Shown piece by piece: positions 18,083 to 25,973 of a DNA stretch of 64,000 nt (within the stretch, counting starts at the first letter, position 1; each line of letters begins with the position of its first letter). The notes beneath the pieces are model-generated. The model was not told the DNA's origin, ran no database searches, and worked only from the letters and a program-made list of their open reading frames with translations. The DNA is taken from contig JAUIKF010000032.1 of assembly GCA_030430575.1 (NCBI GenBank), positions 1-64,000 on the forward strand. The letters run 5' to 3'. This stretch comes from Bacteroidia bacterium (lineage in GTDB: Bacteria; Bacteroidota; Bacteroidia; J057). The position numbers were made by a program, and so were the translations under genes.

Positions 18083-19984
18083 ATGAAACCCTCCCAAGGA
18101 CTCTCCCAACATGATGCATTGCTAAAAAAGCTCAAGGAGGTGGTATTGAGCAATCTGGATAATGAGCAGTTTGGGGTGGAGGACCTTGCGTCAGAGGTGG
18201 GTATGAGTCGTTCTCATTTGCACCGCACCCTCAAACGGATTAAGGGGCAATCGATCAGTCAATTTATCCGAGAAATAAGGCTAAACGAGGCCATGAAGCT
18301 GATCCAGGACGATGCGGCTACCATTGCCGAGATTGCTTACCAAGTAGGGTTCAATAGCTCTTCCTATTTCCATAAATGCTTCTTAGAACAATATGGCTAT
18401 CCGCCAGGAGAAGTGAAAAAAGGCACGCCAATTCCTGTACACGATCCTGCTCCTATCGCGGAGTCTGATGATGAAGAAAGTGTACAGAAAGAGAAAAAGG
18501 GGTTCCCAAAATGGGCTATCCCAATTGCCTTAGGATTGGTTTTGGTGCTTGCAGGCGTTTTTGTGGTAAAGGAAATAGCTACAAACGAAGAATCCATTAG
18601 TCCAAAATCGATTGCCGTACTTCCGCTCAAACATATCTCAGGAAATCCTGAGCAAGAATACCTGGCCGTAGGCATGCACGACGCCATCATTGGGGCACTG
18701 GGACAGCTCTCTGCCATCCGCGTGATCTCGCGGACCTCTACGCTCCGCTACCGACAGACGCAGATGCCTTTGCCCGAGATCGCCCAAGAATTGGGCGTTG
18801 AGGCGATTGTAGAGGGTTCCATCTATGGAAGGGGAGACAGCGTGCGTATACAGCTACAGCTGATCGGAACGGCTCCGAGGGAGCGACAGCTCTGGGCGAA
18901 GGAATACCATCAGAACCTGCGCCATATACTGGCGCAGCAGAGTGATATGGTGCGCAATATCGCCCAGGAAATCCATGTCACCATCACCCCCGCGGAAGAA
19001 AGCCAATTGGCCAATACCCCCCAAGTACATCCTGATGCATACAAAGCCTATATGAAAGGTATGTTTTATTGGGACAAATTGACAGAAGAGGATTTGAATA
19101 AAGCCATGCACTATTTTGAACTGGCATTGGAGATTGATCCCAATTATGCCTTGGCCTATTCGGGCATCTCCTTGGTGTGGGTAGGCAGGATGCAACAAGG
19201 GCTTACTTCCTATTTTGAGGGAGGGTCAAATATCAAAATTGCGGATATCAAAACGCGCCTGGAGGCCCTGGATAGGGACATCCCTGAGATTCACTATGTA
19301 GTAGGGACTAAAAGCTGTTGGGTGGATTGGGATTATGAGACTGCTGAAAGGGAACTGAAGCGAGCCATTGCCCTCAATCCCAATCACTCCTCTGCGCGGG
19401 CCTATTTATCTCACGTCCTTAATATCCGCCACAAGCCAGACGAAGCGATGGAGCATATCGAAATGGCGCTGGATCTAGATCCTTTTAATCCCTTGTTCCA
19501 GGCACTCTATGGCATGGACATGCTTTATGCGCGGCAATTTGACAAGGCGATTGAGACCCTCAGCAAAACGCTGGAGACTGCACCTACAGATCCCGTGGCT
19601 CTCTCCACCTTGCGGACTGCTTATCACATGAAGCAGATGTACCCCGAAGCCTTGGAGATATGGGAGACTTCCTATGCTGCCAAGGGAGACCAGGAAGCGG
19701 TCGAAGCCCTGATGCGCGGCAACCGCGAAGGCGGATATTCGGGTGCCCTGAAAGCAGTCGCTGAATTGCTCATCGAGCGGTCAAAGACAAAGTACGTCAC
19801 CCCCTGGCAGATCGGCACCCTTTACACCCGTGCCGGGATGAAAGAGGAAGCCATCACCTGGCTGGAAAAAGCCTATGAGGCCCACGACTCCAATATGCCT
19901 TATATCGGCATCGATCCGATATTTGATATCCTGCGGGATGACCCGCGTTTTCAGGAGTTGTTGAAGCGGATGAAGTTGGCTTGA
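18083..19984 (+). CDS. Membrane-anchored AraC-type regulator with TolB-like and TPR domains
   Basis: A 633-residue one-piece regulator. Residues 10-110 are an AraC/XylS HTH pair (FGVEDLASEVGMSRSHLHR, then IAEIAYQVGFNSSSYFHKCF). Residues 144-163 form one transmembrane helix. Residues 175-305 resemble the TolB-N/FlgO-like module found in adenylate cyclase-type TPR proteins (SIAVLPLKHIS, EAIVEGSIYGRGDSVRIQLQLI). The rest is a TPR array (AYKAYMKGMFYWDK to the end). DNA binding would be cytoplasmic and the TPR part periplasmic, so it could transmit an envelope signal directly to DNA. Similar multi-domain regulators are common in Saprospiria; targets are unknown. Confidence 0.85.
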   Translation: MKPSQGLSQHDALLKKLKEVVLSNLDNEQFGVEDLASEVGMSRSHLHRTLKRIKGQSISQFIREIRLNEAMKLIQDDAATIAEIAYQVGFNSSSYFHKCFLEQYGYPPGEVKKGTPIPVHDPAPIAESDDEESVQKEKKGFPKWAIPIALGLVLVLAGVFVVKEIATNEESISPKSIAVLPLKHISGNPEQEYLAVGMHDAIIGALGQLSAIRVISRTSTLRYRQTQMPLPEIAQELGVEAIVEGSIYGRGDSVRIQLQLIGTAPRERQLWAKEYHQNLRHILAQQSDMVRNIAQEIHVTITPAEESQLANTPQVHPDAYKAYMKGMFYWDKLTEEDLNKAMHYFELALEIDPNYALAYSGISLVWVGRMQQGLTSYFEGGSNIKIADIKTRLEALDRDIPEIHYVVGTKSCWVDWDYETAERELKRAIALNPNHSSARAYLSHVLNIRHKPDEAMEHIEMALDLDPFNPLFQALYGMDMLYARQFDKAIETLSKTLETAPTDPVALSTLRTAYHMKQMYPEALEIWETSYAAKGDQEAVEALMRGNREGGYSGALKAVAELLIERSKTKYVTPWQIGTLYTRAGMKEEAITWLEKAYEAHDSNMPYIGIDPIFDILRDDPRFQELLKRMKLA

Positions 19985-20043
19985 AAAGAGGTTTTATGTT
20001 TTGGGTTTTATGTTCTGGGTTAAGGCATAGACACGTAGCGTTC

Positions 20044-20188
20044 TTGGCTTTGCGGGCAATCCCCCTTTGAGCTTGTCGAAGGGGCCTGTGTGTTGGGGTC
20101 AGTCACCCACCAAAGAAGCTCCGCTTCTGACTCCTGTCGAGGATTACGCGAAGAGCCGCCCACCATCCGGAAATCCTCGACAGCTTGA
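20044..20188 (+). repeat. Structured intergenic repeat, copy A
   Basis: The unit begins TTGGCTTTGCGGGCAATCCC, contains a CCCCTTTGAGC...GAAGGGG hairpin and a small AGAAGC-TC-CGCTTCT hairpin, and ends in a perfect 12-bp stem CTGTCGAGGATT (20134-20145) / AATCCTCGACAG (20172-20183) with a 26-nt loop. It is repeated directly downstream as copy B. Confidence 0.75.
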
Positions 20189-20197
20189 ATAAAGATT

Positions 20198-20363
20198 TTG
20201 GCCTTGCGGGCAATCCCCCTTGTGCGGTGGATAGGTGTGGCAGGAGAAGGGGGCGGCCTGTGTGATGGGGGATGTGTGGCTTGCCTTAGAAGCTTCGCTT
20301 CTAGCGGCTATCGAGGATTACCCACAAGCCAGCGCACAAATCCGGAAATCCTCGACAGCTTGG
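20198..20363 (+). repeat. Structured intergenic repeat, copy B
   Basis: This is a tandem diverged copy of the preceding unit, beginning TTGGCCTTGCGGGCAATCCC, with a longer middle, the AGAAGC-TTC-GCTTCT hairpin, and a terminal stem TCGAGGATT (20311-20319) / AATCCTCGA (20347-20355) extended by two more pairs after one mismatch. The 27-nt loop reads ACCCACAAGCC at its start, as in copy C near position 221. Confidence 0.75.
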
Positions 20364-20568
20364 TTAAGTAAGAATACAAAACAAGAAACAAGAAAGTAAA
20401 AAGTATTTCTCTGTTATGGATCACTAGTTGTCTCTTCCCTTTTCCATTTTTTATTTCTTGTTAATTATTTATACTTATTAATGGCTGAAGGTGGTAAACG
20501 ACTTCCCACTCTCCCTCTCAACCTCACACTTCTTCCCAACCTCACTCTTCTCCCCAAAATCGCCCTTT

Positions 20569-20630
20569 TTGGCAACATAGCAGCACTTTGCAACATAAGT
20601 TGTCAATTTTTTTAAGCTTTTGGCAACATA
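20569..20630 (+). promoter_or_regulatory. Three TTGGCAACATA direct repeats upstream of acyl-transferase-like gene
   Basis: TTGGCAACATA occurs at 20569-20579 and 20620-20630, and TTTGCAACATA at 20587-20597. The middle copy is followed by AGTTG, giving a CAAC-ATAA-GTTG palindrome. They lie 110-170 bp before the ATG of the next gene and look like binding sites of a regulator. No -7 box with full match was found; CACCTTTG at 20660-20667 is the nearest candidate. Confidence 0.5.
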
Positions 20631-20739
20631 ATTAATACACGTTCCCTCCCTGTTTGTCCCACCTTTGTATCAAGCAATCGACGCTACTGTCTGCTTGATA
20701 TGAATCTTTCTTTTACCTGAAAAAATAACGCGTATTATT

Positions 20740-21465
20740 ATGAAAAAGCTACTGACTCTTTCCCTCGCACAGGCCCCTGCACTTGCACAGACGCTTGGAA
20801 CTTTCAAAGGATTTACCCTTGAAGTATGTAGAAATGAGGCCAGCCTCAATCGGGCTTTTGCCCTTCGCTATCGCGCCTATTTGGAAGTAGGTTCTATAGA
20901 AGAAAATGAGCAAAAGCTGCTATATGATGAGTACGATTTTCTGCCAAATGCACGCGTCTTTTTGGTGTGGTATGAAGGCAAGGCTGTGGCTACTGTGCGG
21001 AGCTGTGTCTACTCAGATGCGTACCGCTGGTTGCCCACGGAAGCCCTCACCTATTTCCCAACAGATATCACAAGCGAATTAGGCGCAAAGACGCGTTACC
21101 TGGAATCCAATCGCTTTGCGGTAGACCCTGATTTTCAAGGAAGACAGTCCCTTTATGCACGCTTCTTGTTATTCCGGGCCCACGGCCTGAATGCTGGAGC
21201 CCATGACTGTGGCTATATCATGACTTCCGTCCGATCCAATCACGTAGCCTTCTATCAGCGGTTTCTAGGGTTAAATCCTATTTCTTCTGGCGAGGCGCGC
21301 GTGGAATGGGCCCATGCCGATGTCGCCCTGCTTGCCAATGAGACAGAAGAATGTTTTCAGGCGATCCTCAAAAAAGGCATGCCTGCCTATGATCAAACTG
21401 ACATCGCCAATTATGCCGTAACAGCAGGTATTCCGCAAGTCCTGTCTCAGCGACTTGCGGCTTAA
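20740..21465 (+). CDS. FeeM/LuxI-like N-acyl amino acid synthase-type acyltransferase
   Basis: A 241-residue GNAT-fold protein. Features of the autoinducer synthase/FeeM group are visible: FALRYRAYLEVG near the N-terminus, the acidic DEYDFLPNARVF segment, ATVRSC, and YLESNRFAVDP, which corresponds to the E-x-x-R-F signature of acyl-homoserine-lactone and N-acyl amino acid synthases. This suggests transfer of an acyl group, possibly from acyl-ACP, to an amino acid or similar amine, in the cytoplasm. It is followed 167 bp later by a methyltransferase gene in the same direction, across a microsatellite. The product molecule cannot be predicted. Confidence 0.7.
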   Translation: MKKLLTLSLAQAPALAQTLGTFKGFTLEVCRNEASLNRAFALRYRAYLEVGSIEENEQKLLYDEYDFLPNARVFLVWYEGKAVATVRSCVYSDAYRWLPTEALTYFPTDITSELGAKTRYLESNRFAVDPDFQGRQSLYARFLLFRAHGLNAGAHDCGYIMTSVRSNHVAFYQRFLGLNPISSGEARVEWAHADVALLANETEECFQAILKKGMPAYDQTDIANYAVTAGIPQVLSQRLAA

Positions 21466-21468
21466 GAA

Positions 21469-21592
21469 AAACTCAAACTCAAGCGCAAACTCAAAATCAA
21501 GTACAAACTCAAACTCAAACTCAAACTCAAACTCAAAGTAATTTCTTGAACTTGAACTTGAACTTGAACTTGAACTTAAACTTGAACTTCCT
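21469..21592. repeat. Two opposed hexamer microsatellites
   Basis: The first half is a tract of AACTCA/ACTCAA hexamers (about 9 copies, some altered), the second a tract of TTGAAC hexamers (about 7 copies). They occupy the whole gap between the acyltransferase and methyltransferase genes. The halves are only partly complementary. Confidence 0.8.
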
Positions 21593-21631
21593 CTTCTCTT
21601 CCTCCTTTTTTCACTCTTAACATCATTTATC

Positions 21632-22360
21632 ATGCAATCTACTACCACAGTAAGCTGGAACACCTATGCCCAGAAATACGATATGCTCCTCGCTTTTAAC
21701 CCCTTTTACCAGCAGCTTCAGCAAGAAGTCATGGATCAGGTCAAACAATGGAAAATACGCCCTGGCGACACGTTAGCAGACATTGGTGCAGGTACGGGCA
21801 ACTATTCTCTCGCTATGGCGCACCACTTTCCGATGGCTTCTGTCTTACACATCGACCAAGATGCGGGCATGAATGCGGTCACCGCGCAAAAGAAAATGGT
21901 CGATCCACTTCCCAATCACAAAATTCTGTCATTAGGTGTCGATAAAATTCAGTTGGAATCGGCTTCGCTGCGCGCCCTGATTAGCATCCATGCTTTGTAC
22001 ACTTTTCCAGATCCGTCACAGGTGCTGCGCGACATGTACGATTGGCTGGAGCCAGGCGGAAAAGCGGTCTTGGTAGATGCTGGGCGAATGGTCAAAGTAT
22101 TTGACTGGCAGCGCGCCCTGGGCTGGCACCTCCTCCGCCAGTATGGCCTTCGCAAGACCCTTGAGATCTTCAAGGAGGGGAAAGAAGTCAGTCGCCAAAA
22201 CGCTTATATCCGCGATATGCAGGAAAAAGGGATATTCTGGACCCACAGTCATGAAGAATTTTGCCAAGCCGTGAGGGACACAGGATTTGAAATCGAACTG
22301 AGCAAGACGTGCTTTCGCGGAATCAGCGACTTTGTTGTGGCGCGGAAACCCGCCTCGTAG
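21632..22360 (+). CDS. Class I SAM-dependent methyltransferase
   Basis: A 242-residue cytoplasmic protein with the SAM-binding motif I LADIGAGTGNYS near residue 46, a motif II-like acidic end of strand 2 (LHIDQDAGM) and a post-I ALYTFPDPSQVLRDMYDWLEPGGKAVL-type region corresponding to the UbiE/methyltransferase-11 group. The substrate is unknown. It is co-directional with the acyltransferase-like gene; a shared pathway is possible but the 166-bp gap weakens the argument. The stop codon lies inside a palindrome shared with the convergent downstream gene. Confidence 0.85.
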   Translation: MQSTTTVSWNTYAQKYDMLLAFNPFYQQLQQEVMDQVKQWKIRPGDTLADIGAGTGNYSLAMAHHFPMASVLHIDQDAGMNAVTAQKKMVDPLPNHKILSLGVDKIQLESASLRALISIHALYTFPDPSQVLRDMYDWLEPGGKAVLVDAGRMVKVFDWQRALGWHLLRQYGLRKTLEIFKEGKEVSRQNAYIRDMQEKGIFWTHSHEEFCQAVRDTGFEIELSKTCFRGISDFVVARKPAS

Positions 22361-22384
22361 AGACGTGATTTATCACGTCTCTAC
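22357..22384. terminator. 13-bp palindrome between convergent genes
   Basis: GTAGAGACGTGAT (22357-22369) is followed by two T and its exact complement (22372-22384). It overlaps the stop codon of the methyltransferase gene and ends 4 bp from the stop of the reductase gene, so it may terminate both. No T tract is present. It is similar in sequence, with compensated changes, to the larger palindrome at 45552-45603. Confidence 0.6.
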
Positions 22385-22387
22385 TGA

Positions 22388-22915
22388 TCACCCATACCGC
22401 AACTCGACCACCCCTGACGAATAGGTCTCCGTATGGACGAGGTTAAGCGGAATGGATTCTTCCCCTTTGGCAAACATCGGAATGCCATCTCCTAGCAGAA
22501 TCGGCATCACATAGACCTGCATCTCATCGATCAATCTATGACGCAGCAGTAAAGCGTTCAATTGCCCACCGCCGATGAGCCAGATGTCCTTGCCTTCGCC
22601 TTTTTTCAGCTCTTTCAGGAAATTGATGTGGTCTTTGGAGATATACTTCGCATGGCCGTCGTCTTTCAGTTCGGTATTCTGGGTAAAGACGTAGTTCGTT
22701 TTATCCGCATAGGGAAAGTCCATATCAAAGCCCAACACCTGCTGATAGGTCTTATTGCCCATCAGGGTCGTGTCTACGGAGTCGTAGAAGGCAAAATAGC
22801 CATAATCCAGCTTGTCTGGATTGGGGAGTTCGTGGAGCCAGTCCACACTACCATCAGCCTTGGCGATATAGCCATCCAAGCTGATAGCGATGTAGAGTTT
22901 GATTTTTTTCATCAA
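22388..22915 (-). CDS. Dihydrofolate reductase family protein (RibD C-terminal type)
   Basis: A 175-residue protein with the YIAISLDGYIA start and an IWLIGGGQLNALLL nucleotide-binding segment typical of the RibD C-terminal/DfrA-like reductase family. These are NADPH-dependent reductases of uncertain substrate, frequent as stand-alone genes in Bacteroidota. It follows the DUF2007 gene at a distance of 26 bp, so the two may be co-transcribed. Confidence 0.85.
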   Translation of the reverse strand: MMKKIKLYIAISLDGYIAKADGSVDWLHELPNPDKLDYGYFAFYDSVDTTLMGNKTYQQVLGFDMDFPYADKTNYVFTQNTELKDDGHAKYISKDHINFLKELKKGEGKDIWLIGGGQLNALLLRHRLIDEMQVYVMPILLGDGIPMFAKGEESIPLNLVHTETYSSGVVELRYG

Positions 22916-22941
22916 TAATCTCAGCTTATGTTATCATGTAA

Positions 22942-23364
22942 TCATTTCTCGCCCCGCCACATCTGTAACGCACCTTTGAGTAAATATCCCAACCCTACCA
23001 AAATCGCTCCATAAGTGACGATCCCGTAGTCCCAGCGAGACATAAATGAATAATAAGTGATGCCACAGCCGACTATAACTAAGCCTGATCCGATTAGCAA
23101 GTTTTTGACCCCTGCCTTTTGGCCTGCCTTTGCCTCTTCTGGCGTATCAAATACCATATTGTCAAAGGTCTTTTCCTCATGCAATAGCTTTTCCGCTGCT
23201 TCTTTGTCAGCTTCATTGATATTTAACAAAAACCAACTGACATCGCGGGAGAAGGGGCTATCTACTTCGCGTTCTTCGACTTCGTAGGGGATTCCCGCTT
23301 CGGTCAGCTTGGCCATGAGGTCTTCTATTTGGAGGGGGTCGGCAGTTGAGATTAAGGTGAACAT
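22942..23364 (-). CDS. DUF2007-domain protein with two membrane helices
   Basis: A 140-residue protein. The N-terminal 70 residues resemble DUF2007 (putative signal-transducing ACT-like domain: LISTADPLQIEDLMAKLTEAG, then SWFLLNINEADKEAAEKLL). Two hydrophobic helices follow (about 85-105 and 112-130). Function is not known. The upstream region is a degenerate ATGATAGA repeat. Confidence 0.7.
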   Translation of the reverse strand: MFTLISTADPLQIEDLMAKLTEAGIPYEVEEREVDSPFSRDVSWFLLNINEADKEAAEKLLHEEKTFDNMVFDTPEEAKAGQKAGVKNLLIGSGLVIVGCGITYYSFMSRWDYGIVTYGAILVGLGYLLKGALQMWRGEK

Positions 23365-23376
23365 GGGGGGAAGGTT

Positions 23377-23450
23377 AATGATAGAATGATAGGATGAGAG
23401 AATGATGGAATGGAATGATAAGATGAGTAAATGATTAAATGAGAAAATTG
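23377..23450. repeat. Degenerate tandem repeat of GAATGATA-like words
   Basis: About eight irregular copies of ATGATAGA/ATGAGTAA words lie immediately upstream of the DUF2007 gene. The reverse complement of the same word set occurs at 5010-5052 before another gene. Confidence 0.6.
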
Positions 23451-23463
23451 GGGGTGCTTCTCT

Positions 23464-24492
23464 TTAGACTAATTGATTCATCAATTCTTGCTTTCTGGCT
23501 TCCGTCATGCCATAAATAGGGGCATCCCAGCCGCGATTATTATAGTAGATAATGGTTTGCTGAATGCTTTCTTGAAAGTCTATGGGCGTGAACCCAAAGT
23601 CTGCTTTCAATCGCTCATTGCTATAGGTGAAGTAATCATTGTCGATCCATAAGGGCATGTCTGTCCATTGGGTTACGTGCTGGGCGTGAAGGAAAGCTGG
23701 AGGGGCATTTATGCTATTGGGAGATCGGTGAAGAAGTTCGCTGGCGGTTGTTACGAGCTGCCTGATGGAGGTCTGAGGGCTTGAGGTCATGGTGTAAATG
23801 GATTGATGATGTTCGATAGAAATGGCATCAATAATGGCTTTCACCAAATCCGCTACATAGGTCACCGAAAATGTTTTTTTGCCTTCATCAGGCAATAAGA
23901 TAGGGTCGTTTTTTTTCGCCTGATACAACCAGTAATACAGTCGATCGGTAGGGTCATAAGGTCCATAGACAAGGGCTGGGCGGAAAATGACAAAGTCCAA
24001 TCCACTCTGTTGTAGGATGCGTTCGCATTCGGCCTTGCGCTGGCCGTAGGTGCTGGGGGAAGGATCGTTACGCTGGTCAGGCGTGCAGGGAAGGATGGGC
24101 GCAGTCTCGTCTCGTAAGACGCTTTTTTCAGCCTCACTGTCGTAGACAGAGCAGGTGGATACAAAAATATAGCGCTTACATCTCCCATCGAGCGCTGCTA
24201 AGACCTTTTCCAGCGAGTCGGGATAGTAGCAGGACAGGTCTATCACGTAGTCCCAACGCCCCTCGGCGACTTTCGTCAACGGATCCGTATTGCGATCACC
24301 GTAGAGTTTCGAGAGTGCTGGGAACAAATGCGCATTGGTGACGCCTCGATTATAGAGGGTGATGTCAAATTGATTGAGGGTAATCAATTGGTTGATCAGG
24401 TTGCGCCCGATGAAGTTGGTGCCGCCGAGGATGAGGAGTTTGATGAGGGTGAATTTGATTTTGAACTTTTCCTTATTGGTTGACCTGGTCAA
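23464..24492 (-). CDS. NAD-dependent epimerase/dehydratase (extended SDR)
   Basis: An extended short-chain dehydrogenase with the Rossmann motif LILGGTNFIGRNL at its N-terminus and the catalytic YGQRK (Y-x3-K), related to nucleoside-sugar epimerases and mRNA-binding-like SDRs. No ATG, GTG or other canonical start lies close to the Rossmann strand. A TTG at 24492, overlapping the preceding gene by 20 nt, is the most reasonable start (342 residues); an ATG at 24582 would add 30 residues read from the other gene in a second frame. Overlap indicates translational coupling with the anti-sigma-like gene. The substrate is unknown. Confidence 0.8.
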   Translation of the reverse strand: MTRSTNKEKFKIKFTLIKLLILGGTNFIGRNLINQLITLNQFDITLYNRGVTNAHLFPALSKLYGDRNTDPLTKVAEGRWDYVIDLSCYYPDSLEKVLAALDGRCKRYIFVSTCSVYDSEAEKSVLRDETAPILPCTPDQRNDPSPSTYGQRKAECERILQQSGLDFVIFRPALVYGPYDPTDRLYYWLYQAKKNDPILLPDEGKKTFSVTYVADLVKAIIDAISIEHHQSIYTMTSSPQTSIRQLVTTASELLHRSPNSINAPPAFLHAQHVTQWTDMPLWIDNDYFTYSNERLKADFGFTPIDFQESIQQTIIYYNNRGWDAPIYGMTEARKQELMNQLV

Positions 24493-25228
24493 GCAAGTCT
24501 TGCGCTTTTTGTTTCCACTTTCCCGAATTGGGGTATGCGGCGATGATTTCCAATTCCTGCTTAGCTTTCTCGACTTCCCCATTCAGGCCATACAGCATGG
24601 CGAGGTTCCACTTTGCCTCTACGCCGTAGCTACTGCTAAATGGGACACGAGAAAGGGATAAAATTCCCTCCCCAACATTGACACGTCCCTCTTGTGTTTC
24701 ACAAGCAGCGAGCATCACCAAGGCACGGTTTGCCACTTCGCTCTCAGGCGAGGCGTTGGTTAGAATATCCACATATATTTTCTGGGCATTGGCATAATCT
24801 TTTGCTTCAAATCTTTCCGCTCCTGCTTCAAAAACAGCCGCCAGGCTGTCTGCGACCTCGTTGGGGCCACGCCTCAACGTCTCTGATGGGGTTGCATAGG
24901 CAAATAGGACTGGGGCTGGTTTCAGCCATTGATTGAGGCCGATGACCACCAACACCAATACCACCGCTGCCACAGCGAGCGTCCAATAACGGCGAAAGGG
25001 AACCACCTTTTCCTCCGACCCTTCTTCAGCATCCCACTCGCGAAATTTGGCTGATAACCGTTCCTGTGCGGTTTCCCACAAAGCACCTCTGAGCAGCAGA
25101 TGTTTGTTTAAAGCTGCTTGAAGCGCAGGATTTTCCGTGACTTCTTTTTCAAAAGAAGCCCGTTCCTCGTCGGAAAGCTGCCCGTCCAAGTAGGTTTCAA
25201 TCAATATATCTTCTGGCTCACTGTGCAT
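24473..25228 (-). CDS. Anti-sigma-like membrane protein with TPR domain
   Basis: A 251-residue protein. The N-terminal 75 residues are a soluble helical segment (LIETYLDGQLSDEERASFEKE), typical of anti-sigma factors without a zinc motif. One transmembrane helix (about 84-102) is followed by a periplasmic TPR-like region (FEAKDYANAQKIYVDIL, KWNLAMLYGLNGEVEKAKQEL). It lies 12 bp downstream of an ECF-type sigma factor gene, so it probably binds that factor at the membrane. The assignment is by context and layout. Confidence 0.75.
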   Translation of the reverse strand: MHSEPEDILIETYLDGQLSDEERASFEKEVTENPALQAALNKHLLLRGALWETAQERLSAKFREWDAEEGSEEKVVPFRRYWTLAVAAVVLVLVVIGLNQWLKPAPVLFAYATPSETLRRGPNEVADSLAAVFEAGAERFEAKDYANAQKIYVDILTNASPESEVANRALVMLAACETQEGRVNVGEGILSLSRVPFSSSYGVEAKWNLAMLYGLNGEVEKAKQELEIIAAYPNSGKWKQKAQDLLDQVNQ

Positions 25229-25240
25229 CTAATCGCCCTA

Positions 25241-25819
25241 TTACATTAAATCTTTTAATTTTTTTCGACACGTATATCGCCGAGAATTGACCACACTAGG
25301 CCCCGAATATCCCAGCAGTTCTGCAATTTCAATATCGCTATACCCTTCCCATTTCATGACCAAAATCTCTTTACATTTCTCCCCAATTTTCTCCAATAAC
25401 TTTTTCACATGGTCCAATTTGTCCCTTGTGATGAAATCCTTGAGGAAATGTTGGGAGGTCTGTGGTAGTCCTGGCGCAATGGCTTCTATCGGCACGGTAT
25501 CTAGGTTAGTCCGCTTTTTATCTAATATATCAATGCACCGGCGTAAGAAAATGGTCATTAGCATAGTCGACAGCAAAGAATCTCTTCTGAAACGATCGTC
25601 TAAGATCTCCTTCATCAATTGCCCCAAGGCCAGATCGTAGGCAAACCGCGCATCTTCTTCACTTAGGCCATACTTCTTTCGGCCTTTGTGGATATAGCCC
25701 TTGTGACTCTTGAACAAGGTTTTTATGGCTCTGTTCTGCTGGGCCATATTCCCTCGTATCCCTTGGATGATGTCATCATCTTCGTAGGGATTTCTTCGGA
25801 AGTTGAAAAATTGAGCCAT
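25241..25819 (-). CDS. ECF-type RNA polymerase sigma factor
   Basis: A 192-residue sigma-70 family protein of the extracytoplasmic-function kind. A region-2-like part (LFKSHKGYIHKGRKKYGLSEEDA... RRCIDILDKKR) is followed by a C-terminal region 4 helix-turn-helix (YSDIEIAELLGYSGPSVVNS). It is the first gene of the sigma / anti-sigma-like pair. The stretch upstream has a weak TACCTTAC box 21 nt before the ATG, which could be its promoter. Confidence 0.85.
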   Translation of the reverse strand: MAQFFNFRRNPYEDDDIIQGIRGNMAQQNRAIKTLFKSHKGYIHKGRKKYGLSEEDARFAYDLALGQLMKEILDDRFRRDSLLSTMLMTIFLRRCIDILDKKRTNLDTVPIEAIAPGLPQTSQHFLKDFITRDKLDHVKKLLEKIGEKCKEILVMKWEGYSDIEIAELLGYSGPSVVNSRRYTCRKKLKDLM

Positions 25820-25973
25820 GGAGTAAGGGAGCAGTTTTAGGTAAGGTAAAAAAAAAGAAGATTTTTTTCAGAAATGAGTTGAGGTTTTTTCAAAGCAGGA
25901 GATTAACGAAAGTAAATCCTTTCTGATGAGAGAGGACGCTTTCATTTTTTTAAAGCTAAAAAACCTTGTCATT

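Larger units (their letters stand above)
19985..20739. other. Repeat-rich 755-bp intergenic region
   Basis: No coding sequence was found. From left to right it holds two tandem diverged copies of a roughly 145-165-bp structured element, a pyrimidine-rich stretch with CCTCAC/CTTCTCCC words, and three TTGGCAACATA-like sites just before the acyl-transferase-like gene. These parts are listed separately. Confidence 0.6.

Noticed and set aside
20591-20602. CAAC-ATAA-GTTG as a separate dyad operator
   Set aside because: It arises from the middle TTTGCAACATA copy plus the adjacent AGTTG; kept as part of the three-site array.
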